Shown: positions 20,006 to 29,474 of the stretch, piece by piece
Layout of the letters: each line of letters opens with the position of its first letter
How positions within the stretch are numbered: the first letter of the stretch is position 1
Assembly: GCA_913060975.1 (NCBI GenBank)
Contig: CAJXVC010000002.1
Location: forward strand, 372,001-436,000
Reading direction: 5' to 3'
Source: an uncultured Gammaproteobacteria bacterium
GTDB lineage: Bacteria; Pseudomonadota; Gammaproteobacteria; Pseudomonadales; Pseudohongiellaceae
Length of the DNA stretch: 64,000 nucleotides
Notes under the pieces: model-generated
Seen by the model: the letters and a program-made list of their open reading frames with translations, nothing else
Database searches by the model: none
Told to the model about the DNA's origin: nothing
Translations under genes and position numbers: made by a program

Positions 20006-20827
20006 ATGAATCACAACGCATTACCCTTATTACTCCAACCCGAAACGTTCGCCGAACAACCAGCACATGATGATGTCCTGTTGGTGATTGTCGCTCAGGC
20101 GCAAGTGTTCAATGCCGGACATATACCCGGCTCAGTTCTTGTCGAACCCGCAGAATTGGTCAGCGGCGACAAGCCCGCGGTTGGCAGTCTGCCCAGTGAA
20201 GAAAAGCTTAGCGCAGTGTTCAGCCGCATTGGCCTGAACAGTAACAGTCATGTGGTGGTCTACGATGATGAAGGAGGCGGTTGGGCCGGCCGCTTCATCT
20301 GGACGCTTGATGTCATTGGTCACCCGCGCTATTCCTATCTTGATGGCGGCCTCGTGGCCTGGAAGCGACTCGGCTTGCCATTGACGGCAGAACCGGATCT
20401 GGCACAGCGCAGTGAGTTTCGCGCGCAAATCGATCGCAGTTGCGCCGCCGACAAGGCCGATGTCCTTGCGTCGATTGATGACGAGCAGACCCTCATATGG
20501 GATGCCAGGGCGCCGGAAGAATTTGCCGGTAAAAAGGTCACTGCGTTACGCAATGGCCATGTGCCAGGGGCTGTGAATATCAACTGGGTCGATTTAATGG
20601 ACCATGACAATGATCTGCGCTTGTTGCCGCTGCCGCAATTAACGCACAAACTGGCCGCCAAAGGCCTGACCAAAGCCAGCCACATCATCACCCACTGTCA
20701 GACTCATCACCGTTCGGGGCTGACTTATCTGGTCGGCAAACTGCTGGATCTGCCCATTCGAGCCTACGATGGTTCATGGTCAGAATGGGGCAATGACCCC
20801 ACAACACCTGTCTCTACAGGTCAGTAA
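20006..20827 (+). CDS. sseA: Two-domain sulfurtransferase (rhodanese)
   Basis: A cytoplasmic sulfurtransferase of 273 residues with tandem rhodanese domains. The first is inactive-looking. The second has the active-site loop ITHCQTHHRSG, in which the Cys starts a C-x4-R loop. It is related to SseA/GlpE-type thiosulfate or mercaptopyruvate sulfurtransferases; the residues after Cys do not match the CGSGVTA loop of classical mercaptopyruvate enzymes, so the donor is uncertain. The DEGGGWAGRFIWTLDVIGH and LDGGLVAWKRLGLPL segments are family landmarks. It lies 12 bp before psd on the same strand, a frequent neighbour in gammaproteobacteria. Confidence 0.85.
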   Translation: MNHNALPLLLQPETFAEQPAHDDVLLVIVAQAQVFNAGHIPGSVLVEPAELVSGDKPAVGSLPSEEKLSAVFSRIGLNSNSHVVVYDDEGGGWAGRFIWTLDVIGHPRYSYLDGGLVAWKRLGLPLTAEPDLAQRSEFRAQIDRSCAADKADVLASIDDEQTLIWDARAPEEFAGKKVTALRNGHVPGAVNINWVDLMDHDNDLRLLPLPQLTHKLAAKGLTKASHIITHCQTHHRSGLTYLVGKLLDLPIRAYDGSWSEWGNDPTTPVSTGQ

Positions 20828-20839
20828 GGCTTAACTACT

Positions 20840-21694
20840 ATGGGGCGCTTGTTCGTCTGGATTCAATATGTGCTACCACACCATGCCCTGTCTCGGGCCG
20901 TGGCGGCCTGCGCTGCCAGCCGGCTTTTCAAAAAGCCTCTGATTAGTTGGTTTATCAAACGCTACAAGGTGGATCTGAGCGAATCGGCAATTTCGGACCC
21001 AAGCCACTTCAGCTCCTTCAATGACTTCTTCACGCGCGCCTTGAAGGCCGATGCCCGCCCGATCGCTCATGACTCTGGCGCCATTGTTTGCCCGGCCGAT
21101 GGTTGTGTCAGTCAAAGCGGTCCTATTGCGCATGACCAGATTTTTCAGGCCAAGGGCAAACACTACTCACTGCTGTCTTTGTTGGGTAATTCACCAGCAA
21201 TGGCCGAGCTGTTTCATGATGGCAGTTTTGCCACCGTGTACCTGTCACCCAAGGATTATCACCGGGTGCACATGCCGCTAAGTGGCACCCTGCGGCAAAT
21301 GACCTATGTGCCTGGCCGGCTGTTCTCCGTCAATCCGGTTACTACCGCCCATGTACCAGACTTGTTTGCCCGCAACGAGCGCCTGATTTGCCTGTTCGAT
21401 ACCCCGGCTGGCGCCATGGCCGTCATCATGGTTGGCGCCATGATTGTCGCCAGTATTGAAACTGTGTGGTCCGGGTTGATTTGCCCAAGCCCGGGCTTTC
21501 GCCAGCTTCGCACCGTGTCCTACGCAGATGATCCAGCCGCACCGCAGCTGGCTACCGGTACGGAAATGGGCCGCTTTAAACTGGGCTCCACTGCCATCGT
21601 GCTGTTCGCCAAAGACGCGATGGAGCTAGCCGATGCTATCAAGGCAGGCGAGACCGTCAGAATGGGCCAGCTTTTTGGCCAGCAACGCACTTAA
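20840..21694 (+). CDS. psd: Phosphatidylserine decarboxylase proenzyme
   Basis: The inner-membrane enzyme that makes phosphatidylethanolamine. It is made as a proenzyme that cleaves itself at the LGST motif, here between Gly249 and Ser250, giving a pyruvoyl-bearing alpha chain of about 35 residues. [13 protein letters not shown] holds the conserved histidines, and [12 protein letters not shown] lies in the N-terminal part. The length of 284 residues fits the E. coli type. It is coupled closely to the rhodanese gene upstream (12 bp) and rpiA downstream (14 bp), suggesting one transcript. The upstream rsgA-psd neighbourhood is typical. Confidence 0.96.
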   Translation: MGRLFVWIQYVLPHHALSRAVAACAASRLFKKPLISWFIKRYKVDLSESAISDPSHFSSFNDFFTRALKADARPIAHDSGAIVCPADGCVSQSGPIAHDQIFQAKGKHYSLLSLLGNSPAMAELFHDGSFATVYLSPKDYHRVHMPLSGTLRQMTYVPGRLFSVNPVTTAHVPDLFARNERLICLFDTPAGAMAVIMVGAMIVASIETVWSGLICPSPGFRQLRTVSYADDPAAPQLATGTEMGRFKLGSTAIVLFAKDAMELADAIKAGETVRMGQLFGQQRT

Positions 21695-21708
21695 TCCAGG
21701 AACACGCT

Positions 21709-22386
21709 ATGAATCAGGATGACATGAAAAAGGCGGTCGCCAAAGCTGCCTTCGACTACGTAAAAGAAATGATCACTGATGGAATTATTATTGGCGTCGG
21801 CACCGGCTCGACGGCGAATTACTTCATCGATGAGTTAGCTGCCGTCAAAAATGACATCGGAGGCACCGTAGCCAGTTCAGAAGAATCGGCAACGCGTTTG
21901 CGTGCGGTGGGCATTGAAGTCATGGATCTGAATGCTGCTGGCCCGGTAGCTGTCTATGTCGACGGAGCCGATGAAAGTAATCAGCAACTACATTTGATCA
22001 AAGGGGGCGGTGCAGCGCTAACGCGGGAGAAAATCATTGCGGCAGTTGCGGAAGAATTCGTCTGCATCGCGGATGAAAGCAAACTGGTAGATGTGCTCGG
22101 CAAGTTTCCCTTGCCAGTAGAGGTTATTCCCATGGCACGCAGTCACGTCGCACGAGCAATTGTAAAGCTCGGCGGGGATCCTGTTTGGCGGGAAGGTTGT
22201 GTCACTGACAATGGCAACCAAATAATCGATGTCCACAATCTTCAGATCATGGAACCACGAAAACTGGAAAACGCATTGAACCAGATCGTCGGCGTTGTCT
22301 GTAATGGACTGTTCGCCGAACGCGCAGCAGATCGCCTATTTCTTGGCACGAGCTCAGGCGTCGAGACTCACTTACCCCGAAATTAG
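21709..22386 (+). CDS. rpiA: Ribose-5-phosphate isomerase A
   Basis: Interconverts ribose 5-phosphate and ribulose 5-phosphate in the non-oxidative pentose phosphate pathway. Family motifs are [12 protein letters not shown] near the N-terminus, VDGADESN, the catalytic-glutamate segment [12 protein letters not shown], and DESKLVD. The length of 225 residues is standard. A CCAGGAA sequence precedes the ATG by 8 bp. It is the last gene of the plus-strand run sseA-psd-rpiA. Metabolically it links with the transketolase at 30.5-32.5 kb. Confidence 0.97.
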   Translation: MNQDDMKKAVAKAAFDYVKEMITDGIIIGVGTGSTANYFIDELAAVKNDIGGTVASSEESATRLRAVGIEVMDLNAAGPVAVYVDGADESNQQLHLIKGGGAALTREKIIAAVAEEFVCIADESKLVDVLGKFPLPVEVIPMARSHVARAIVKLGGDPVWREGCVTDNGNQIIDVHNLQIMEPRKLENALNQIVGVVCNGLFAERAADRLFLGTSSGVETHLPRN

Positions 22387-22463
22387 CCCTGAATCATCTG
22401 TGATGGTTAATCACAGAATGAAACACAGAACTCACTAATCAAGTTAACCAGACCCGACCGGAT

Positions 22464-22490
22464 AAGACAGTTTCGAGTCGAAACTGTCTT
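22464..22490. repeat. Perfect 13-bp inverted repeat downstream of rpiA
   Basis: AAGACAGTTTCGA and its exact complement flank a single G at 22477. It lies between the convergent rpiA and cold-shock genes. There is no long T-run on either side, so it is either an atypical bidirectional terminator or RNA-stabilising hairpin, or a protein-binding palindrome. Confidence 0.6.
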
Positions 22491-22583
22491 CATAGCCGGC
22501 CAGGAATCGGAGACTCGCTAGTAGGAAATAAAGCTATCTGGAAAAGCTGCCTCGTTAGAGGCTCCAGAAACTACCGCCCAATA

Positions 22584-22793
22584 CTACAGCGGAGTGACGT
22601 TGTCCGCTTGGGGGCCTTTTTGGCCCTGGGTAACTTCCATGGTCACTTTCTGTCCTTCGTGCAGGCTTCTACGCCCGGAACCGTTGATGGCGCTGAAGTG
22701 AACAAACACATCCTTACCACCATCCTGCTCGATGAAACCAAAACCTTTCTCATCGTTAAACCACTTAACGGTACCTTCAACTAAGTCTGACAT
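22584..22793 (-). CDS. Cold-shock family protein (CspA-like)
   Basis: A 69-residue single-domain cold-shock protein, an OB-fold that binds single-stranded RNA and DNA and melts RNA structure. Both RNA-binding motifs are intact: KGFGFI (RNP1) and VFVHF (RNP2). It begins [17 protein letters not shown] and ends QADNVTPL, typical of the family. It may be cold-induced, but the upstream 200 bp before the dehydrogenase gene does not allow a clear call of a cold-shock leader. It converges with rpiA. Confidence 0.95.
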   Translation of the reverse strand: MSDLVEGTVKWFNDEKGFGFIEQDGGKDVFVHFSAINGSGRRSLHEGQKVTMEVTQGQKGPQADNVTPL

Positions 22794-22992
22794 ATTACTC
22801 TCGTGCTATAAAAATAAAAAAAATGGAATTGCTAGCCATAGCAACCCTACGGCCCATAACGACCGTGTGGTCAGTGTACGCCTATCCTCAACAAGAAGGA
22901 AAGGCCAATTTTGGCAATTCGAACAATATTTGTCGTCGCTTGACGTAAAGTTCTTACAGTTTGCCTCAGAAATCCCCGCAACAGTGTCAGAG

Positions 22993-24387
22993 CTAACAAT
23001 CTATGAGCTTTCCCGGGTTGAGGATATTGTTGGGATCAAACACGCGTTTCACCGCTTTCATGTAATCAATTTCAGCCGCGTCCCTGGCAAAATGCAGATA
23101 GGGCTTTTTGAGCAAGCCGACGCCGTGCTCTGCCGATATTGTGCCACCATGCTGTTTAACCGCGTTAAACACCAGATCGGAAACCTTGCCGCACTTGCTA
23201 AAGAATTCTTCAGCGGGCAAGGAGTCCGGCTTGAGAATATTCAGGTGCACATTGCCATCACCGATATGACCAAACCAGATAATCTCAAAATCAGGATAGG
23301 CGTCCGAGACAATGCCATCCACCTCATCAAGAAACTGTGGAACCTGTGAGACTTTCACCGAGATATCATTTTTATACGGTGTGAATTTGGCTATCGTTTC
23401 GGAAATATCCTCGCGAAGCCGCCACAGGTTTTGCGCCTGACCAATATTCTGGCTGATGGTGCCATCTGCTACCCAACCTTGTTCGAGGCAGTGCTCGAAC
23501 AATTCCATGGCCGACTCCATGTCTTGTTCCGAGCGATTTTCAAATTCAATCAGCGCATAGAATGCGGTGTCAGTTTCAAAAGGCTTGGGCAATTCTTTTT
23601 CGGCAATCACATGCGCCATTGCCTTGTCCGAGAAAAACTCGAAGGCGGTCAAGCTCAACTTGCTTTGGAAAGTTTCCAGAATCGGCATGGTGTCCGCCAT
23701 ATTCTCTACACCGAGTAGCAACACAACCGGATCAGTTGGTGGGCTGCACAGATTCATAGTGAGCTCTACAATTAATCCCAAGGTGCCTTCTGACCCAATA
23801 AACAAATGTCGAAAGTCATAACCCGTGGCATTCTTTGCCAGACCACGATTGAGATCCAGAAGTTCGCCCGTGCCTGTCACCACTTTCATTCCCGCTACCC
23901 AGTTACGCGTCATGCCATAGCGGATCACTTTAATACCACCAGCATTAGTGGCGACATTGCCGCCTAACTGACTCGACCCTGCTGATGCAAAATCGACCGG
24001 ATAGTAAAGGTTATTCTCTGTGGCGAATTCCTGTAGTTGCTCAGTGATCACGCCTGGCTGACAACGCACTTGGCGGTCAGCCGCATTGAACTCAAGAATT
24101 TGATTCATGCGATCGAAGGCAATAACTACTTCGCCGTTTTCGGCAACTGCACCACCGCTCAAGCCGGTGCGGCCACCCGAAGGTACCAGGGCGAACTTCA
24201 GTTCATTGGCCAGCTTCACAATTGCCTGCACAGCCTCTATCGAAGCTGGCAAGACAATCGCAACCGGGGCTGGCGTGTATTGCCGGGTCCAGTCGCGGCC
24301 ATAGCGTTGCAGGTCGTCGCTGTCGGTCTTGACCCATTCGGGGCCGGCGATGCTGGCAAGCCAATCGATAATTTTTTCGGTACTCAT
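22993..24387 (-). CDS. FAD-linked D-2-hydroxyglutarate/D-lactate-type dehydrogenase
   Basis: A flavoprotein of the FAD-binding type 4 (GlcD/D2HGDH) family, about 464 residues from ATG 24387 (MSTEKIIDWL). The PP-loop FAD-binding domain contains PSGGRTGLSGGAV and the later GSSQLGGNVATNAGG. The C-terminal half has the metal and substrate site GHIGDGNVHLN and the terminal HGTISAEHGVG. It most likely oxidises D-2-hydroxyglutarate to 2-oxoglutarate, passing electrons to an electron-transfer flavoprotein or quinone. The divergent neighbour is serA; in other bacteria D-2-hydroxyglutarate made by SerA is recycled by just such an enzyme, which supports this reading over D-lactate. Confidence 0.8.
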   Translation of the reverse strand: MSTEKIIDWLASIAGPEWVKTDSDDLQRYGRDWTRQYTPAPVAIVLPASIEAVQAIVKLANELKFALVPSGGRTGLSGGAVAENGEVVIAFDRMNQILEFNAADRQVRCQPGVITEQLQEFATENNLYYPVDFASAGSSQLGGNVATNAGGIKVIRYGMTRNWVAGMKVVTGTGELLDLNRGLAKNATGYDFRHLFIGSEGTLGLIVELTMNLCSPPTDPVVLLLGVENMADTMPILETFQSKLSLTAFEFFSDKAMAHVIAEKELPKPFETDTAFYALIEFENRSEQDMESAMELFEHCLEQGWVADGTISQNIGQAQNLWRLREDISETIAKFTPYKNDISVKVSQVPQFLDEVDGIVSDAYPDFEIIWFGHIGDGNVHLNILKPDSLPAEEFFSKCGKVSDLVFNAVKQHGGTISAEHGVGLLKKPYLHFARDAAEIDYMKAVKRVFDPNNILNPGKLIDC

Positions 24388-24601
24388 GACTATCCTGATT
24401 TCTAAAAACAACAGTTAGGTAGAACAGTTGGTTTGTCCTGTCAGAAGAAGTTGCCGGAACGCTGGCTCCGGGCAGCTGACCCGGGTGCCATGCGGTTGTC
24501 AGAATTGCCTTGGCGGTAAACTTTGCCGCTCAGGGGATGCCTGCTAAATGTAAAACTTCAACGTCAGTCAAAAACTGCACAGTAAGATTATGTTACCATG
24601 C

Positions 24602-24650
24602 GCCTGCGTTGGGAGCACCGTCAGGGTCTCCCGGTGGCCAGACAGCAGGC
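24602..24650 (+). ncRNA. Candidate structured leader or small RNA upstream of serA
   Basis: Inside a 377-bp gap between the divergent dehydrogenase and serA genes. GCCTGC (24602-24607) pairs with GCAGGC (24645-24650). Within it GGGAG (24611-24615) pairs with CTCCC (24628-24632), while CACC (24616-24619) pairs with GGTG (24633-24636). These interleave as a compact H-type pseudoknot, about 115 nt before the serA start. I cannot match it to a known riboswitch. The rest of the gap shows no gene. Confidence 0.35.
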
Positions 24651-24764
24651 ATTGAGAGCAGTCCAACGAGTGTAATTTGTAATTTAAAGAGTGCGATCCG
24701 AATCAGTCCCGCCTTCCGGCTCCAACTACCGACCTACTAATTTGATTCAGGCTTAACGATCACT

Positions 24765-25994
24765 ATGGAACATATTTCCTTTGAAAAACACAAAATCCGT
24801 TTCCTGCTACTGGAGGGTGTCCACCAGAGTGCTCTGGAAACACTGACCAAGGCGGGATACGAGAACGTTGAGTACATCAAATCCTCGCTGGATAAAGACG
24901 AGCTTAAGGCCAAGGTAGCCAATGCCCACTTCATCGGCATTCGCTCGCGCACACAGTTAACCGAAGAGATCTTTGCCGAGGCGAAGAAACTGCTGGCCGT
25001 TGGCTGCTTCTGCATCGGCACGAATCAGGTTGATCTTACGGCGGCCTTGTCACGCGGGATCCCGGTATTTAATGCGCCCTTTTCCAACACCCGCAGCGTT
25101 GCTGAACTGGTCATCGGTCAGGCTATTTTGCTGCTCCGCGGTATTCCTGAGAAAAATGCCCAGGCTCACCGCGGTATCTGGAACAAAGCAGCCAAAGGCT
25201 CCTTCGAGGCGCGCGGCAAGAAACTCGGCATCGTCGGCTACGGCAATATCGGCTCGCAGCTAAGCGTATTGGCCGAATCGATGGGCATGAAAGTCTATCT
25301 CTATGATGTCGTTACCAAACTGCCGCTGGGTAATGCCGAGCAGTTGGATTCCTTGCAGGAACTGATGAGCGAATGTGATGTGGTCAGCCTGCATGTGCCT
25401 GAGACCCATGAAACCCGAAATATGATTGGCGCGAAAGAGCTAGGCTGGATGAAACCGGAAGGCATTTTTATCAATGCCTCGCGCGGCACTGTTGTCGACA
25501 TCGATGCATTGGCTGCAGCACTGGAAGCGAAAAGCATCGCCGGTGCCGCTATCGATGTTTTCCCGGTAGAGCCGAAGTCCAACGATGAAGAATTTGTCAG
25601 TCCGCTGCGCCAGTATGACAATTGCATCATCACGCCGCACGTTGGCGGCAGCACAATGGAAGCACAGGAAAACATCGGCGTTGAAGTTGCTGAGAAGCTC
25701 GTGCGTTACAGCGACAACGGTTCGACTTTTACCTCAGTCAATTTTCCCGAGGTTACGCTACCTTCACATCCGGATCACCACCGCCTGTTGCACATTCACG
25801 AGAACGTGCCAGGTGTACTGTCTGAGATCAACAGAATCTTTTCAGACATTGGCATCAATATCAGCGCACAATATTTACAAACCAATGAAAAGGTTGGCTA
25901 TGTGGTCATGGATATCCATGAGCAATACAGTGAACTGGCGCTGTCCAAACTGAATGAAGTCAATGGCACGATCCGTTGTCGCGTCTTGTTCTAG
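24765..25994 (+). CDS. serA: D-3-phosphoglycerate dehydrogenase
   Basis: First enzyme of serine biosynthesis, oxidising 3-phosphoglycerate to 3-phosphohydroxypyruvate with NAD. The NAD-binding motif is GIVGYGNIGSQ, and the catalytic Arg-Glu-His set fits RSRTQLTEE, DVFPVEP and ITPHVGGST. A C-terminal ACT domain (about 335-409) indicates feedback control by serine. The 409-residue length matches the E. coli form. The family is known to reduce 2-oxoglutarate to D-2-hydroxyglutarate as a side reaction. The neighbouring divergent FAD enzyme could re-oxidise that product. Confidence 0.96.
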   Translation: MEHISFEKHKIRFLLLEGVHQSALETLTKAGYENVEYIKSSLDKDELKAKVANAHFIGIRSRTQLTEEIFAEAKKLLAVGCFCIGTNQVDLTAALSRGIPVFNAPFSNTRSVAELVIGQAILLLRGIPEKNAQAHRGIWNKAAKGSFEARGKKLGIVGYGNIGSQLSVLAESMGMKVYLYDVVTKLPLGNAEQLDSLQELMSECDVVSLHVPETHETRNMIGAKELGWMKPEGIFINASRGTVVDIDALAAALEAKSIAGAAIDVFPVEPKSNDEEFVSPLRQYDNCIITPHVGGSTMEAQENIGVEVAEKLVRYSDNGSTFTSVNFPEVTLPSHPDHHRLLHIHENVPGVLSEINRIFSDIGINISAQYLQTNEKVGYVVMDIHEQYSELALSKLNEVNGTIRCRVLF

Positions 25995-26072
25995 GTCACA
26001 CACCTTCAACAGACTCCAAACAACTTCTTTAGTAGCCTCTGGAAACCTCTAACAGCTCACCAGCAAACTTCG

Positions 26073-26091
26073 CGGCCTCTATTCGAGGCCG
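26073..26091. terminator. Hairpin at the convergent ends of serA and the hydrolase gene
   Basis: CGGCCTC (26073-26079) pairs with GAGGCCG (26085-26091) over a 5-nt loop that overlaps the hydrolase stop codon. No T-run follows, so terminator function is tentative. Confidence 0.3.
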
Positions 26092-27071
26092 TCGGCAATG
26101 ATCTGGTTTACCAGCCCGAAAACCTTATTGCGAAACTCTGCCGACTCGTTGACCAGATGATGTTTGGCGTCCGCCACGAGATAACTAAGCGAGCCCGGAA
26201 ATTTTGCAGTGATTTCTTCTATGTTGTTTTGCCAGTCAACAGTCTTGTCATCCGTGCCCTGAATAATATGCATCGGGACGTTGCCAACCTCAGCGTGTGC
26301 GAAGCGTACCTGATAGTCCAGCATGGCCAGCACCCAGTCGCGCGGCAATCGTTTGCATTGCAAGGCATCTTGCCCGCGCAGGAATTCAAGAAATTCCAGA
26401 TCATGACTGTTAGCAGAAAAGCGCCGTGGCGTGGATGACAGAAACAGGCGGGTACTGTGAAACAATATTCGTGCCTTGTTCCAGCCATAGGGTTTTAGCA
26501 GTGGCGCCAATAAAATAAAGCAGCGAAACGCGAACTGCTCGACCAGACGCTGATTGAGCACACTGTCCATCAATATGGCAGCCCCAGTGCTCTGGCCAAT
26601 AGCGAACCACGGATGGGCTACGCCTTGATCTTCAACTCGCTCGAGAAGCGCAATCAAGGCATCGCCATAAAGAGCAAATGAAGCAATACTCGCGGGCTTG
26701 CCAGTAGACAAACCATGGCCGGGCAAATCCAGCGACACCACTGACAAGCCCTGCTCCAGGCAATTCTTGATCAAGTGGCCATAGAGGCCGGTATGATCAA
26801 AGTAGCCATGCAGAATGACCGCTGTGCCAACTTGCCTGTCCATCGGCACTGTAAAATACTGAGCCACTAACGTGGAAGCACCGCTGGTCAGCGTACCGGC
26901 ATGATGGGTGACGGGTAGTTTGCTACCGCCCAGATTGAGGCCGTAGTAGTCGCAGTATTTTTGCAGAATAGCTGGCTGTGCTTGCTCGCCACCTGCTTGA
27001 GCAAGCGGAGAACGCGGGGAAAACGGGCCAAGTGACTCTCTTAATGCTTGTGCATCAGCGCGACTAAACAC
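26079..27071 (-). CDS. Alpha/beta hydrolase (serine aminopeptidase S33 / monoacylglycerol lipase-like)
   Basis: A soluble alpha/beta hydrolase of 330 residues. The oxyanion-side strand is AVILHGYFDHTGLYGHLI. The nucleophile elbow is GQSTG rather than the more usual GxSxG with His (GHSMG). DDKTVDW may supply the catalytic Asp, and KHHLVNES the His. The overall pattern resembles the monoacylglycerol lipase/lysophospholipase group ('Hydrolase_4'), so a lipid ester is a likely substrate, but this cannot be decided from sequence. No signal peptide is present. It is 30 bp downstream of fba on the same strand, although its function suggests no link to glycolysis. Confidence 0.75.
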   Translation of the reverse strand: MFSRADAQALRESLGPFSPRSPLAQAGGEQAQPAILQKYCDYYGLNLGGSKLPVTHHAGTLTSGASTLVAQYFTVPMDRQVGTAVILHGYFDHTGLYGHLIKNCLEQGLSVVSLDLPGHGLSTGKPASIASFALYGDALIALLERVEDQGVAHPWFAIGQSTGAAILMDSVLNQRLVEQFAFRCFILLAPLLKPYGWNKARILFHSTRLFLSSTPRRFSANSHDLEFLEFLRGQDALQCKRLPRDWVLAMLDYQVRFAHAEVGNVPMHIIQGTDDKTVDWQNNIEEITAKFPGSLSYLVADAKHHLVNESAEFRNKVFGLVNQIIADGLE

Positions 27072-27100
27072 GAATTACCTGGCCCGGCGACAAAATTGAA

Positions 27101-28153
27101 TCAGGCTGCTTTATCGGCGTAGCGCTGATACATTTCTTCCAGACTGTAGACCTTCTTGATGCGATCAGCGTTGCCGGCAGCACCAAAGGCTTCCAGACGC
27201 GCTTTGACGATATCTTTCATGGCACTCATAGTCGGAATCAAAAATTTGCGCGGATCGAATTCAGATTTGTTCTCCGCGAGGAATTTGCGCACCGCACCGG
27301 TTGATGCCAGACGCAAGTCAGTATCGATATTGACCTTGCGCACGCCGTGCTTGATGCCTTCCTGAATTTCTTCGACAGGGACACCGTAAGTCTCCGGGAT
27401 CTCGCCGCCGAATTCGTTGATCACCGCCAACCATTCCTGTGGCACTGACGAGGAGCCGTGCATGACCAAATGGGTATTGGGAATCTTGGCGTGAATTTCC
27501 TTGATGCGCGAAATAGCCAGTGTATCGCCCGTCGGTGGACGAGAGAATTTGTAGGCGCCGTGACTGGTACCCACGGCTATCGCCAGTGCGTCGACGCCGG
27601 TAGCGTCGACAAAATCCGAGGCTTCCTGCGGGTCGGTCAACATTTGCGCCATGGACAATTTACCTTCTGCACCAATGCCGTCCTCTTCACCGGCCATGCC
27701 CGTTTCCAGCGAACCCAGACAACCGATCTCGCCTTCAACGGAAACGCCACAGGCGTGAGCCATCTCAACAACCGCGCGGGTGACACCAACGTTGTAATCA
27801 AAATCCATCGGTGTCTTGCCGTCTTCGCCCAACGAGCCGTCCATCATCACAGACGAGAAACCCAGCTGGATGGAGCGCTGACAAACCGCTGGTGAGACAC
27901 CGTGATCCTGATGCATAACGACAGGAATATGCGGGAACTCTTCAATGGCACCCTGAATCAGGTGTTTGAGAAAATTGGCGCCGGCATATTTGCGCGCACC
28001 TGCTGATGCTTGCAGGATAACCGGACTGTTCACTTCATCAGCCCCTTCCATGATGGCGCGGACTTGCTCCAGATTATTTACATTGAATGCTGGTACGCCG
28101 TAGCCATGTTCGGCGGCGTGGTCCAATAGTTGTCGTAAGCTGATAAGCGCCAT
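27101..28153 (-). CDS. fba: Class II fructose-bisphosphate aldolase
   Basis: A zinc-dependent aldolase that cleaves or forms fructose 1,6-bisphosphate; with the neighbours it serves glycolysis/gluconeogenesis and could also act on sedoheptulose bisphosphate. VMHQDHG is a metal-ligand motif, with [18 protein letters not shown] following. [13 protein letters not shown] and [11 protein letters not shown] are further active-site segments. The ~350-residue length and these motifs match the subtype first described from Calvin-cycle organisms. ATG 28153 ([10 protein letters not shown]) is the likely start; five more codons are open upstream. It is the last gene of the tkt-epd-pgk-fba run. Confidence 0.95.
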   Translation of the reverse strand: MALISLRQLLDHAAEHGYGVPAFNVNNLEQVRAIMEGADEVNSPVILQASAGARKYAGANFLKHLIQGAIEEFPHIPVVMHQDHGVSPAVCQRSIQLGFSSVMMDGSLGEDGKTPMDFDYNVGVTRAVVEMAHACGVSVEGEIGCLGSLETGMAGEEDGIGAEGKLSMAQMLTDPQEASDFVDATGVDALAIAVGTSHGAYKFSRPPTGDTLAISRIKEIHAKIPNTHLVMHGSSSVPQEWLAVINEFGGEIPETYGVPVEEIQEGIKHGVRKVNIDTDLRLASTGAVRKFLAENKSEFDPRKFLIPTMSAMKDIVKARLEAFGAAGNADRIKKVYSLEEMYQRYADKAA

Positions 28154-28241
28154 GCTGGTTCCTCTCAAAAATGCTTTGCAAAATGTGTGGCTCTGACCAA
28201 TTCAGGCAAGGCCATGTAATCAAATAATAATGACGTCCAGA

Positions 28242-29426
28242 CTACTGTGTCTGGCTACGTTGCTTCAATACTTGTACCGCAGGTAACTCGGTTCCCTCGA
28301 CGTATTCCAAAAATGCGCCGCCACCGGTTGAAATATAGGAGATGGCGTCGCCGATTCCGAACTGCTCGATAGCCGAGACTGTCTCTCCGCCGCCGGCCAG
28401 TGAAAATCCGGTATTGTCGGCAATGGCCTGGGCGATTTCACGAGTGCCCGTGGCAAACGCTGCAAATTCAAACACGCCCACAGGGCCATTCCAGAGAATC
28501 GTACGCATGGCCGAGATCAGTGTACAAAATGCTCTGGCGGTTTCCGGGCCAATGTCGAGAATCATGTCGTCATCGTCCACGTCCGTCACGGCTTTGACTG
28601 TCGCGGTCGCATCGGCACTGAATTCCCTGGCGACGATCACATCAGTCGGTAGCGGAATCGTCGTTGTCTCCATCAGCTTCGCCGCGGTGTCAACCAGGTC
28701 CGGTTCACACAGGGATTTGCCAATATTGTAGCCAGCGGCTAACAGGAAGGTATTAGCAATGCCGCCACCAACGATCAGTTGATCCACCCGGGTAGACAGG
28801 GACTGCAATACTTGCAGCTTACTGGACACTTTGGCGCCGCCCACAATCGCCAGCATAGGGCGTTCCGGATGGCTCAGGGATTTCTCCAGCGCATCCAGCT
28901 CACCAGCCAATAAAGGCCCGGCACAGACCGTCTTGGCCTGCAGCGCCACTCCGTGGGTACTGGCTTGAGCGCGGTGGGCGGTGCCGAACGCATCCATCAC
29001 GAACACATCACACAGTGCTGCATAACGCGCCGACAGCGCCTCGTCGTTAGCTTTCTCACCGGTATTCATGCGCACGTTTTCCAACAGGATCAGGTCAGCA
29101 TCTGAATCGGCCACTTGCTGCGGATTGTCCAGATAGTCACTGATGAAGGCCACTTCTCTGCCCAGTAGCTGGCCCAGATAGTCTGCCACCGGCTGCATGG
29201 AAAATTCTTGCTGCTGACTGACGGCAACGCCTTCTTGCGGGCGCCCCAAATGCGACATGATGATGACCTTGCCAGCGTTGGCCAAGGCCAACTCAATGGT
29301 AGGCAGCGCCGCACGCACCCGCGCATCATTGCCCACCACACCGTCTTTCACCGGGACATTCAAATCTTCCCGAATCAACACTGTCTTGCCGGTCAGGTCG
29401 AGATCCGTCATGCGCGTAAAGGTCAT
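28242..29426 (-). CDS. pgk: Phosphoglycerate kinase
   Basis: Transfers phosphate between 1,3-bisphosphoglycerate and ADP. The N-terminal substrate-binding signature [14 protein letters not shown] is present, and the C-terminal nucleotide-binding loop appears as [23 protein letters not shown] binds the sugar phosphate. Two adjacent ATG codons (29429 and 29426) follow GAGGAAG; the second has the better spacing. The length of about 394 residues is normal. It sits between epd and fba, all on the minus strand. Confidence 0.96.
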   Translation of the reverse strand: MTFTRMTDLDLTGKTVLIREDLNVPVKDGVVGNDARVRAALPTIELALANAGKVIIMSHLGRPQEGVAVSQQQEFSMQPVADYLGQLLGREVAFISDYLDNPQQVADSDADLILLENVRMNTGEKANDEALSARYAALCDVFVMDAFGTAHRAQASTHGVALQAKTVCAGPLLAGELDALEKSLSHPERPMLAIVGGAKVSSKLQVLQSLSTRVDQLIVGGGIANTFLLAAGYNIGKSLCEPDLVDTAAKLMETTTIPLPTDVIVAREFSADATATVKAVTDVDDDDMILDIGPETARAFCTLISAMRTILWNGPVGVFEFAAFATGTREIAQAIADNTGFSLAGGGETVSAIEQFGIGDAISYISTGGGAFLEYVEGTELPAVQVLKQRSQTQ

Positions 29427-29474
29427 CATCTTCCTCGTCTTGATTTTTGCTTTGCTGGCTAACCCAGGTGGCGG

